NCBI GenBank assembly: GCA_026417715.1 | Contig: JAOACU010000190.1 | Coordinates: forward strand, 1 to 5,828 | Source: Anaerolineae bacterium | Lineage (GTDB): Bacteria > Chloroflexota > Anaerolineae > UBA4142 | Reading direction: 5' to 3' | DNA: 5,828 bases | Shown: positions 1 to 4,882 of the stretch, one piece after another | Layout: the number at the start of each line of letters is the position of its first letter | Position numbering within the stretch: the first letter of the stretch is position 1 | The notes under the pieces: model-generated | What the model was told of the DNA's origin: nothing | The model's input: the letters and a program-made list of their open reading frames with translations, nothing else | Databases searched by the model: none | Position numbers and translations under genes: made by a program

Positions 1-165
1 TCATTGCACATCACGGTTGCCACCTGGTACACACCGCAACGCACGCCACTCGAAGGCAAGGGCTTGGCGCCAGACATCGCCGTTCCACTCACCGATGATT
101 CGATCAAAAAGAAACTCGACCCACAGTTGGATCGCGCGATTCAGTATTTGCAAAAAGGCGCGTAA
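1..165 (+). CDS. S41 family (C-terminal processing) peptidase, C-terminal end only
   Basis: Frame 1 is open from the window edge to a TAA at 163-165 and gives 54 residues. They align by eye with the last ~55 residues of the two S41 peptidases downstream: a beta-strand LHITVATWYTPQ matches LNVTIARFFSPN, then EGKGLAPDI matches EGVGVTPHI, and the end LDPQLDRAIQYLQKGA matches RDPQLDAAVKFLQK. It is therefore the distal end of a third Ctp/Prc-like periplasmic or membrane-anchored serine peptidase in tandem. It is clearly more divergent from the other two than they are from each other. PDZ domain, active site and start lie left of the window, so completeness and activity cannot be judged. Gene-family call is firm; the exact function is unknown. 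Confidence 0.85.
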   Translation, partial: SLHITVATWYTPQRTPLEGKGLAPDIAVPLTDDSIKKKLDPQLDRAIQYLQKGA

Positions 166-168
166 CGA

Positions 169-240
169 AATTTTCGATTGACGATTTGCGATTTTCGATT
201 GGAACATCAATCGAAAATCGGCAATCGAAAATCGAAAATT
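169..240. repeat. Heptamer-based inverted repeat (long hairpin) in the intergenic gap
   Basis: Two 33-nt arms (169-201 and 208-240) flank a 6-nt loop (GAACAT) and pair at 29 of 33 positions. Each arm is itself built of 7-nt units: ATTTTCG, ATTGACG, ATTTGCG, ATTTTCG on the left and CGAAAAT, CGGCAAT, CGAAAAT, CGAAAAT on the right. The element fills nearly the whole gap between the first peptidase tail and the next gene. There is no U-tract after the right arm, so a Rho-independent terminator is not the obvious role. A dispersed intergenic repeat that may affect mRNA stability is the simplest reading. Function unknown. Confidence 0.85.
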
Positions 241-241
241 C

Positions 242-252
242 AAGAGGTTGGG
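242..252 (+). promoter_or_regulatory. Shine-Dalgarno pointing at an ATG that is now out of frame
   Basis: AAGAGG (242-247) sits 5 nt before ATG 253. That ATG begins MFRTILR, matching the MFRSILR start of the intact paralogue at 1845. The frame from ATG 253 closes at 414 after 53 residues, whereas the peptidase body is read in another frame. The best ribosome binding site therefore serves a dead start, which is the main evidence for a 5' lesion in this gene. Confidence 0.6.
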
Positions 253-1393
253 ATGTTTCGCACAATACTCAGGTGTTCTGGCGAGTCGCGCGTTGTTTAC
301 GCCTCCCCTGCCCTCGGATGGTGGCGCGCCAACCGATTGGAAATCGCACATTGCGATTTTCTGGGAAGCGTGGCGGTACGTGCATCAAGATTTTTACAAA
401 ACGCCGCTCGATGATGATGTGCTGGTCAACGGCACGATCAGCGGAATGCTCGAGGCGTTGGGCGATCCGCACACAACGTTCGTAGATGCCAAGCGCGCGG
501 AAATCATTCGGACCGAGATGCAAGGATCGTTTGAAGGCATCGGCGCAACGATTTCGATGCGCGAAGGGCGGCTCGTGATTGTTTCGACCATCAAGGGTTC
601 GCCGGCGGAACGCGCGGGCTTGCGCCCCGATGACATCATCCTGCAAGTGGACGACAGAGTGATTCAAAATATGGACATTACCGAAGCGGTGATGCTGATT
701 CGCGGTCCCAAAGGTACGCAGGTCAAGTTGCGTATCCTGCGCGGCAATCAAGAACCGTTCACGGTCACGATTACGCGCGACACGATTCGCATTCCGTTCG
801 TCGAAACCAAGATGATCGAAGGGACAAACATTGCCTACTTGCGCTTGAACGAATTTGGTGCGCCCGCGCCTAACGAGGTCGTCACTGCGCTACGTGAACT
901 CTTGGCAAAGAATCCGCGCGGTTTGATTCTCGATTTGCGCAACAATCCTGGTGGCTATTTGCCTGTCTCGATTGATATTGCCAGCCAGTTTTTGCGCGCG
1001 AATCAAACTGTGCTCATTGTCAAAGACAAGAAAGGGAATGCCGAGACGCATCGCGCCAAGAGTGGTGGTGTAGCCACCAACATTCCACTCGTCGTGTTGA
1101 TTGACAAGGGTTCGGCGAGCGCGTCAGAAATCGTTGCCGCCGCGCTCAAGGATCATCAACGCGCAACGCTCATCGGCGTCAAGACGTTTGGCAAAGGATC
1201 GGTGCAACACGTGTACACGTTGAGCGACAAGTCGCAATTGAATGTGACCATCGCGCGCTTTTTCAGCCCCAACGGGAACGAAATCGAAGGTGTTGGTGTT
1301 ACACCGCACATCGAAGTCGAAATGACTGAAGACGACATTGCCGCTAAACGCGATCCGCAGTTGGACGCGGCGGTCAAGTTTCTACAGAAATGA
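248..1393 (+). CDS. S41 peptidase paralogue lacking its N-terminal membrane anchor (5' deletion and frameshift; possible pseudogene)
   Basis: The open frame from TTG 248 gives 381 aa. The N-terminal Ctp helical region is at about residues 28-90, a PDZ domain at about 93-178 (GSFEGIGA through GSPAERAGLRPDDIIL) and the S41 core at about 190-345. The catalytic serine is S291, the middle Ser of GSASASE; the general base is K316 in TFGKG, exactly 25 residues later; Q320 follows. All known catalytic residues are thus present. What is missing is the hydrophobic N-terminal segment seen in the paralogue at 1845: from ATG to the shared SR-x-x-F-x-PP motif there are 31 nt here against 87 there, a net loss of 56 nt that breaks the frame. 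Without signal or anchor the product, if made from TTG 248 or TTG 293, would stay in the cytoplasm. True start uncertain; it may be decaying. GGAGG at its end serves hicB, 15 nt downstream. Confidence 0.8.
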   Translation: MGCFAQYSGVLASRALFTPPLPSDGGAPTDWKSHIAIFWEAWRYVHQDFYKTPLDDDVLVNGTISGMLEALGDPHTTFVDAKRAEIIRTEMQGSFEGIGATISMREGRLVIVSTIKGSPAERAGLRPDDIILQVDDRVIQNMDITEAVMLIRGPKGTQVKLRILRGNQEPFTVTITRDTIRIPFVETKMIEGTNIAYLRLNEFGAPAPNEVVTALRELLAKNPRGLILDLRNNPGGYLPVSIDIASQFLRANQTVLIVKDKKGNAETHRAKSGGVATNIPLVVLIDKGSASASEIVAAALKDHQRATLIGVKTFGKGSVQHVYTLSDKSQLNVTIARFFSPNGNEIEGVGVTPHIEVEMTEDDIAAKRDPQLDAAVKFLQK

Positions 1394-1408
1394 GATGGAG
1401 GTTGTAGG

Positions 1409-1612
1409 ATGCGTTTTAAGGTCGTACTTGAACCCAGTGACGAAGGCGGTTTTACGGTCTATGTTCCTTCCTTGCCTGGTTGCATTAGCGAAGGTGAAAC
1501 TGAAGAAGAAGCATTGAAGAATATTCAGGAGGCAATCGAACTTTATCTTGAGCCCGTTGAAGACGATTGGGTGTTGAATGAGCAGGTACGGGTGAAGGAG
1601 ATTGTCTTGTGA
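1409..1612 (+). CDS. hicB: HicB family antitoxin (short, single-domain form)
   Basis: This 67-aa product has the classic HicB/UPF0150 N-terminal fold: MRFKVVLEPSDEGGFTVYV, then the signature PSLPGCISEGET and the helix EEEALKNIQEAIELYLE (about residues 32-48). HicB neutralises the HicA RNase by covering its active site. The protein stops soon after this domain, so the C-terminal ribbon-helix-helix or HTH DNA-binding domain of longer HicB proteins is absent; autoregulation would need another factor. A strong GGAGG (1397-1401) lies 7 nt before ATG 1409. The stop overlaps the start of hicA (GTGA), indicating translational coupling. Antitoxin precedes toxin here, the reverse of the E. coli hicAB order. 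Base composition is plainer, with few CGCG runs, than the peptidase genes on either side, consistent with insertion of a mobile module. Confidence 0.9.
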   Translation: MRFKVVLEPSDEGGFTVYVPSLPGCISEGETEEEALKNIQEAIELYLEPVEDDWVLNEQVRVKEIVL

Positions 1613-1836
1613 AAATCCCAAGCCTGCCTTATACTCAAATTATCAAAGCATTGCAAAGGGATGGTTGGATCGTTGTACGTCAGCGCGGTAGTCACATTCG
1701 TCTGCAAAAACATATTGGGGATGAGTTACTCAAAATTACCATTCCTGCTCATCGTCCAGTAAAGCGATCTACACTAGCGCATATCTTAAAACAGGCACGG
1801 CTAGATGTAGAGCGATTTCTGGAGTTACTACGATAA
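1609..1836 (+). CDS. hicA: HicA family toxin (mRNA interferase)
   Basis: The 75-aa product matches HicA/YcfA in length and motif order: LPYTQIIKALQRDGWIVVRQRGSHIRLQ, then ITIPAHRPVKRSTLAHILKQARLDVERFLELL. HicA has a dsRNA-binding-like fold and cleaves mRNA independently of translation; the conserved catalytic histidine corresponds to H29 in the GSH motif. PxHxxxxxxxTLxxILKQA is the usual HicA C-terminal signature. Start is GTG 1609, with AAGGAG (1595-1600) 8 nt upstream; it overlaps the hicB stop by 4 nt. The stop TAA (1834-1836) lies only 8 nt before the preferred start of the next peptidase, so the pair is embedded in the peptidase cluster without intervening promoter or terminator that I can see. 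Looks intact. Confidence 0.92.
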   Translation: MKIPSLPYTQIIKALQRDGWIVVRQRGSHIRLQKHIGDELLKITIPAHRPVKRSTLAHILKQARLDVERFLELLR

Positions 1837-1844
1837 GGATGTAT

Positions 1845-3050
1845 ATGTTCCGTTCAATACTTCGCCTTATCCTACTCACACTCTTCGCCACGCTGTTGGT
1901 GACAAGCGCGTTTGGTGGTGGCTATGCGATTAGTCGCACAATGTTCCCGCCACCGATACCACCCGACGGCGGTGCGCCGGATGATTGGAAACCGTACACG
2001 CCGTTGATCTTTGAAGCGTGGACACACCTCCAGCGTGATTTTTACAAAGCCCCACTCGATCCCGACAAGAATTTGGTGAACGGCGCGATCACGGGAATGG
2101 TGCGCGCGCTGGGTGATCAGCATACCGCGTTCATTGACGCGCGTCGCGCTGCGATTTCGCGCACGAGTCTCGAAGGCTCGTTCGAGGGCATTGGCGCGAC
2201 GGTCGAGATGCGCGAAGGGCGTTTGGTGATCGTTGCGCCAATCAAAGGCACGCCAGCGGATCGCGCGGGCTTGTTGCCCAACGACATTATCCTCCAAGCC
2301 GATGATACACCGATTCGCAATATGGACATCAGCGAAGCCATCTCATTGATTCGCGGTCCGAAGGGTACATCGGTCACACTGACGATTCAGCGCGGCAATC
2401 AACCACCGTTCAAAGTGACGATTGTGCGCGATACGATTCGCACGCCGTTCGTCGAATCGAGAATGATCGAGGGGACAGACATTGCCTATGTGCGCCTCAA
2501 TCAGTTTGGTGGTCCCGCCACCGACGAATTACGCGCCGCGTTGCGTGAACTACTCGCACAACGTCCGCGCGGCTTGATTTTCGATTTACGACGTAATCCT
2601 GGAGGTTATCTAGGCACTGCTGTTGAAATTGCTAGTCAATTCTTACCGTCGGGTCGGATTGTGCTCATCCAGAAAAACAAAGAGGGGCGCACGCAAGAGT
2701 ATCGCGCGCGCGCGGGTGGTGTGGCAACCGAAATTCCGATGGTGTTGTTGATTGATGGTGGTTCGGCGAGTGCGTCAGAAATCGTTGCCGCCGCGCTCAA
2801 GGATCATCAACGCGCGACACTCATTGGTGTCAAGACGTTTGGCAAGGGTTCGGTGCAGAACGTTCACTCCTTGAGTGACAAGTCGGAACTGCGCGTCACG
2901 ATTTCGCGCTTTTTCAGCCCCAACGGCAATGAAATCAACGATGTCGGTGTCACGCCGCACATCGTCGTTGAGATGACGGACGCCGATGTCGCCGCCAGAC
3001 GTGATCCGCAGTTGGATGCGGCAGTGAAATTTTTGCAGAGCGGCAAATAG
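1845..3050 (+). CDS. S41 family C-terminal processing peptidase, membrane-anchored, intact
   Basis: This is a Ctp/Prc-like serine peptidase of 401 aa from ATG 1845, or 403 aa from ATG 1839. I prefer 1845 because AAGGA (1835-1839) is then 5 nt upstream and MFRSILR matches the paralogue's old start; from 1839 the site would be too close. Residues ~6-28 form one hydrophobic helix, a signal anchor or uncleaved signal peptide, placing the catalytic part outside the membrane. The N-terminal Ctp region is at ~50-108, PDZ at ~111-197 and S41 core at ~205-370. Catalytic S309 is the middle Ser of GSASASE, K334 is in TFGKG and Q338 completes the set. The family cleaves proteins near exposed C-termini, with PDZ binding the tail. 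By eye it is roughly three-quarters identical to the preceding peptidase. Substrate unknown. Confidence 0.92.
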   Translation: MFRSILRLILLTLFATLLVTSAFGGGYAISRTMFPPPIPPDGGAPDDWKPYTPLIFEAWTHLQRDFYKAPLDPDKNLVNGAITGMVRALGDQHTAFIDARRAAISRTSLEGSFEGIGATVEMREGRLVIVAPIKGTPADRAGLLPNDIILQADDTPIRNMDISEAISLIRGPKGTSVTLTIQRGNQPPFKVTIVRDTIRTPFVESRMIEGTDIAYVRLNQFGGPATDELRAALRELLAQRPRGLIFDLRRNPGGYLGTAVEIASQFLPSGRIVLIQKNKEGRTQEYRARAGGVATEIPMVLLIDGGSASASEIVAAALKDHQRATLIGVKTFGKGSVQNVHSLSDKSELRVTISRFFSPNGNEINDVGVTPHIVVEMTDADVAARRDPQLDAAVKFLQSGK

Positions 3051-3068
3051 CGCGTGGGGTAAAAAGGT

Positions 3069-3338
3069 ATGGCAGTTATTTCGATGTTTTATGGCATCAT
3101 TGTCTCGATGTACTACTTTGACAAGCGGCGTCATCACTTGCCCCACATTCACGTCAAATACCAAGACCAAGAAGCCGTGATTGCTATTCCAAGCGGTGAG
3201 GTGCTGGAAGGCGAACTGAAAGCAGGCAGGTTGAAATTGGTGCAAGCATGGATTGAGATTCACCAAGACGAACTGATGGCAAATTGGGAACTTGCCAGTC
3301 AAGGGCAAAAGGTCTTTCAAATCGAACCGTTGAAGTAA
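3069..3338 (+). CDS. DUF4160 domain protein
   Basis: This 89-aa product has the DUF4160 pattern: a start ISMFYGIIVSMYYFD, then the histidine-rich core HHLPHIHVKYQ (residues 22-32), EAVIAIPSGEVLEGELKAGRLKLVQAWIEIHQDELMANWELA and a short tail. Biochemical function is not established to my knowledge. Such genes are commonly paired with DUF2442 genes, as here, and the pair is often treated as toxin-antitoxin-like; that is a context inference. ATG 3069 lies 18 nt after the peptidase stop, with GTGGGG (3054-3059) as a plausible ribosome binding site; AAAGG just before the ATG is too close. ATG 3084 is an alternative. The stop TAA is followed directly by the DUF2442 start region, so the two are probably co-translated. 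Confidence 0.85.
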   Translation: MAVISMFYGIIVSMYYFDKRRHHLPHIHVKYQDQEAVIAIPSGEVLEGELKAGRLKLVQAWIEIHQDELMANWELASQGQKVFQIEPLK

Positions 3339-3349
3339 TGGAGTTGTAT

Positions 3350-3628
3350 ATGAATCCAAGGGTTAAAGCCGTCAAGCCCAATCCCGATTACACGATCACT
3401 TTAATTTTCACGAATGGCGAAGTAAAACGATTCGATGTAAAACCTTATCTGGACATTGGAATCTTCCAAGAATTAAAGGACCCAAGCGTTTTCAATTCCG
3501 TTAGACCATACTTGGGTAGTGTACAATGGCAAAACGGTCAAGACTTTTGTCCTGACACTCTCTACCTTGAGAGTGTTCCCGAGACTTGGTCTGATGAAAT
3601 CGTGACGTTAGAGAAAAGTACTGCTTGA
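3350..3628 (+). CDS. DUF2442 domain protein
   Basis: The 92-aa product carries the DUF2442 signature: PRVKAVKPNPDYTITLIFTNGEVKRFDVKPYL, then a middle part FQELKDPSVFNSVRPY and the end VQWQNGQDFCPDTLYLES. I place the start at ATG 3350 because GGAG (3340-3343) is 6 nt upstream and the domain begins at once. ATG 3338 (+4 aa), overlapping the previous stop as TAATG, is possible. DUF2442 proteins are small and uncharacterised, and the C-terminal motif DTLYLES is the best conserved part. Pairing with DUF4160 suggests a two-gene module, possibly toxin-antitoxin-like, though which partner would be toxic cannot be read from sequence. A hairpin lies inside its 3' coding part (3555-3576). Confidence 0.82.
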   Translation: MNPRVKAVKPNPDYTITLIFTNGEVKRFDVKPYLDIGIFQELKDPSVFNSVRPYLGSVQWQNGQDFCPDTLYLESVPETWSDEIVTLEKSTA

Positions 3629-3649
3629 AATCGTCTTGTGTAACCAGCG

Positions 3650-4111
3650 ATGACCGAAACCAAAGTGCTTGCCACCAACCGCAAAGCGCATCACGATTAC
3701 CATATCGAGGAAACGTACGAAGCCGGCATTGCGTTGACCGGTACGGAAATCAAATCGGTGCGCGCGGGGAGTGTCAATCTGCGCGATAGTTACGCGCAAG
3801 TGAAGAACGGCGAACTGTGGCTCCTCAACACCCACATCGCACCGTACGAACCGGCGAGTCGGCAGAATGTTGACCCGTATCGCGATCGCAAGTTGTTGAT
3901 GCATCGGCACGAGATTATGCGTTTGCAAGGGCGTGTGCAAGAGAAAGGATATACCCTTGTTCCCTTGCGAATGTATCTCAAGAAAAATCGGGTTAAGGTA
4001 GAAATTGGCTTGGCGCGCGGCAAACGACAGTATGACAAACGCGAAGCCATCAGCAAGCGCGACGCCGCGCGCGAAATAGAGCGCGCGCTCAAGAGGACGA
4101 AAGACGGATGA
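3650..4111 (+). CDS. smpB: SsrA-binding protein SmpB
   Basis: The 153-aa product matches SmpB along its length. It opens with ATNRKAHHDYHIEETYEAGI and the strongly conserved LTGTEIKSVRAGSVNLRDSYA (residues ~29-49), followed by ELWLLNTHIAPYE, a central helix HEIMRLQGRV, and the basic C-terminal tail GLARGKRQYDKREAISKRDAAREIERAL (~120-147). SmpB is the beta-barrel partner of tmRNA in trans-translation. It delivers tmRNA to stalled ribosomes, and its tail mimics mRNA in the decoding channel. No clear Shine-Dalgarno precedes ATG 3650. The final residues KRTKDG and the stop codon come from a 7-bp repeat array that invades the 3' end, so the natural C-terminus may have been altered. The tmRNA gene ssrA is not in the window. 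Confidence 0.97.
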   Translation: MTETKVLATNRKAHHDYHIEETYEAGIALTGTEIKSVRAGSVNLRDSYAQVKNGELWLLNTHIAPYEPASRQNVDPYRDRKLLMHRHEIMRLQGRVQEKGYTLVPLRMYLKKNRVKVEIGLARGKRQYDKREAISKRDAAREIERALKRTKDG

Positions 4112-4190
4112 CGAGGGACGGAGGACGAAAGACGGAGGACGGAGGACGAACGACGAAAGACGAAGGACGAAGGACGAACGATGAAAGGCG
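4093..4190 (+). repeat. 14-unit tandem heptamer array (consensus RARGACG)
   Basis: Fourteen uninterrupted 7-nt units run from 4093 to 4190: gaggacg, aaagacg, gatgacg, agggacg, gaggacg, aaagacg, gaggacg, gaggacg, aacgacg, aaagacg, aaggacg, aaggacg, aacgatg, aaaggcg. Eleven end exactly in GACG on a purine-rich first half. The array spans the smpB 3' end, its stop codon (in unit 3) and the first ~27 codons of the regulator frame. Units differ by substitution, not length, so the array is old or built of variant copies. Reminiscent of heptanucleotide STRR repeats known from cyanobacteria; relation not shown. Confidence 0.92.
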
Positions 4191-4818
4191 GGTGCATCCG
4201 CGTTCTGTCATTCTTCAAACGCTGGGTCAACGTGGACCGTTGACGCTGGATGAACTTGCGCGCGCGATCCACCGCTCCCCACTGGCAACGCGCTATCATC
4301 TGGGTATGTTGAAAGCCGAAGGGTTGGTTACGGCAAGTGCTGTTCCGCCGCGCGCGCGTGTGGGGCGTCCGCAAACGCTCTACACACTCACGCCACGCGC
4401 GCACACCTACCTGCCCCACCAGTACGATTGGCTGGCACAACAGTTGTTGGACGAACTCGCGCGCGCGTGTGGCGAACGCGAACTACGCGCGGCATTTCGA
4501 CGCATCGGACGGCGCTTGGCGGATACAGCACCCCTACCCTACCCCACCGCACGTTTGCACACGCGCGTCACGCGCGCGGTCAACTTTTTGTGTTCACGCG
4601 GCTATGCCGCGCGCGCCGAACACTCGAACGAGGGTTGGGTGCTTACCGTGCATCACTGCCCGTATCAGCAGGTCGCGCACACGACGCGCGCCGTGTGCGA
4701 GTTAGACCTCGCGCTACTCGACGCGCTCATCCAAGTTCCATTCAGGATGACACGATGCATCGCGCGCCAAGATACCGAATGCGTGTTTGTTCTGCAAACA
4801 GTGGCAACAAAGAAATAG
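4108..4818 (+). CDS. SufR-like winged-helix transcriptional regulator with C-terminal cysteine motif
   Basis: Up to 236 aa from ATG 4108, which overlaps the smpB stop (ATGA) and has AGAGG upstream. Residues 1-28 are encoded by the heptamer array and are not family sequence; GTG 4192 right after the array gives a cleaner 208-aa protein, so both starts are possible. The N-terminal winged helix covers ~30-95: LDELARAIHRSPLATRYHLGMLKAEGLV is helix-turn-helix and GRPQTLYTLT the wing. The C-terminal half has HHC184, C197, C217 and C225 (CX12CX19CX7C), resembling the cysteine cluster by which SufR regulators hold an Fe-S cluster. SufR represses suf/isc genes when clusters are plentiful. The Fe-S carrier gene just downstream supports this role. 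It could instead be another DeoR/ArsR-type regulator; the cluster ligation is inference. Confidence 0.78.
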   Translation: MTRDGGRKTEDGGRTTKDEGRRTNDERRVHPRSVILQTLGQRGPLTLDELARAIHRSPLATRYHLGMLKAEGLVTASAVPPRARVGRPQTLYTLTPRAHTYLPHQYDWLAQQLLDELARACGERELRAAFRRIGRRLADTAPLPYPTARLHTRVTRAVNFLCSRGYAARAEHSNEGWVLTVHHCPYQQVAHTTRAVCELDLALLDALIQVPFRMTRCIARQDTECVFVLQTVATKK

Positions 4819-4821
4819 CGC

Positions 4822-4850
4822 TTGCGCTTTTGCGTACTCGCGTGTATAAT
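4822..4850 (+). promoter_or_regulatory. Sigma70-type promoter for the Fe-S carrier gene
   Basis: A perfect TATAAT lies at 4845-4850, and TTGCGC at 4822-4827 is a partial -35 (first three bases match) with an ideal 17-nt spacer. Transcription would begin near 4856-4858, some 25 nt before the TTG start. It begins directly after the regulator stop, so the carrier gene can be expressed apart from the upstream cluster. Confidence 0.65.
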
Positions 4851-4869
4851 CGAGTCAAAAGTTGATTCG
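4836..4869. promoter_or_regulatory. Overlapping dyads at the promoter, candidate operator
   Basis: ACTCG (4836-4840) and CGAGT (4851-4855) form a perfect inverted repeat around the -10 box with a 10-nt spacer. CGAGTCAA (4851-4858) and TTGATTCG (4862-4869) form a second dyad around AAG, with 7 of 8 exact pairs and a G-U at the eighth. The inner TCAA-N3-TTGA is perfect and covers the expected transcription start. Either placement would let a bound dimer block transcription. The neighbouring SufR-like protein is the natural candidate; binding is inference. Confidence 0.4.
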
Positions 4870-4872
4870 CTG

Positions 4873-4877
4873 GGAGG
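4873..4877 (+). promoter_or_regulatory. Shine-Dalgarno that sets a TTG start
   Basis: GGAGG at 4873-4877 is 5 nt before TTG 4883. It favours that rare start over TTG 4862, which lies upstream of the site, and over ATG 4949, where only a weak AAGG at short spacing exists. Confidence 0.7.
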
Positions 4878-4882
4878 AAAAA

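Noticed and set aside
1..351. Minus-strand open frame of 116 codons across the left end
   Set aside because: It runs over the peptidase tail, the repeat and the start of the next peptidase; its middle is only the translation of the heptamer hairpin. No family resemblance.
269..751. Long minus-strand open frame opposite the second peptidase
   Set aside because: Mirror frame of a well-supported S41 gene; similar antisense frames occur opposite the paralogue (1872-2297 and 2775-3359), as expected from shared codon bias.
3629..3649. Promoter or tmRNA gene near smpB
   Set aside because: The gap is only 21 nt with no -10 box, and no tRNA-like or tmRNA-like structure is visible anywhere in the window.
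4093..4190. CRISPR array
   Set aside because: Units are 7 nt, contiguous and without spacers; no cas gene in the window.
3790..4440. Minus-strand 216-codon open frame opposite smpB and the regulator
   Set aside because: Serine/arginine-rich product of the reversed heptamer array and smpB; no domain, and both plus-strand genes are clear.
4337..4865. Two further plus-strand open frames inside the regulator
   Set aside because: Arg/Ala/Thr-rich shadows of a GC-rich gene; the wHTH and Cys motif are in the other frame.
4862..4882. TTG 4862 as start of the Fe-S carrier
   Set aside because: It lies upstream of the GGAGG site and within the start-site dyad; TTG 4883 has proper spacing.
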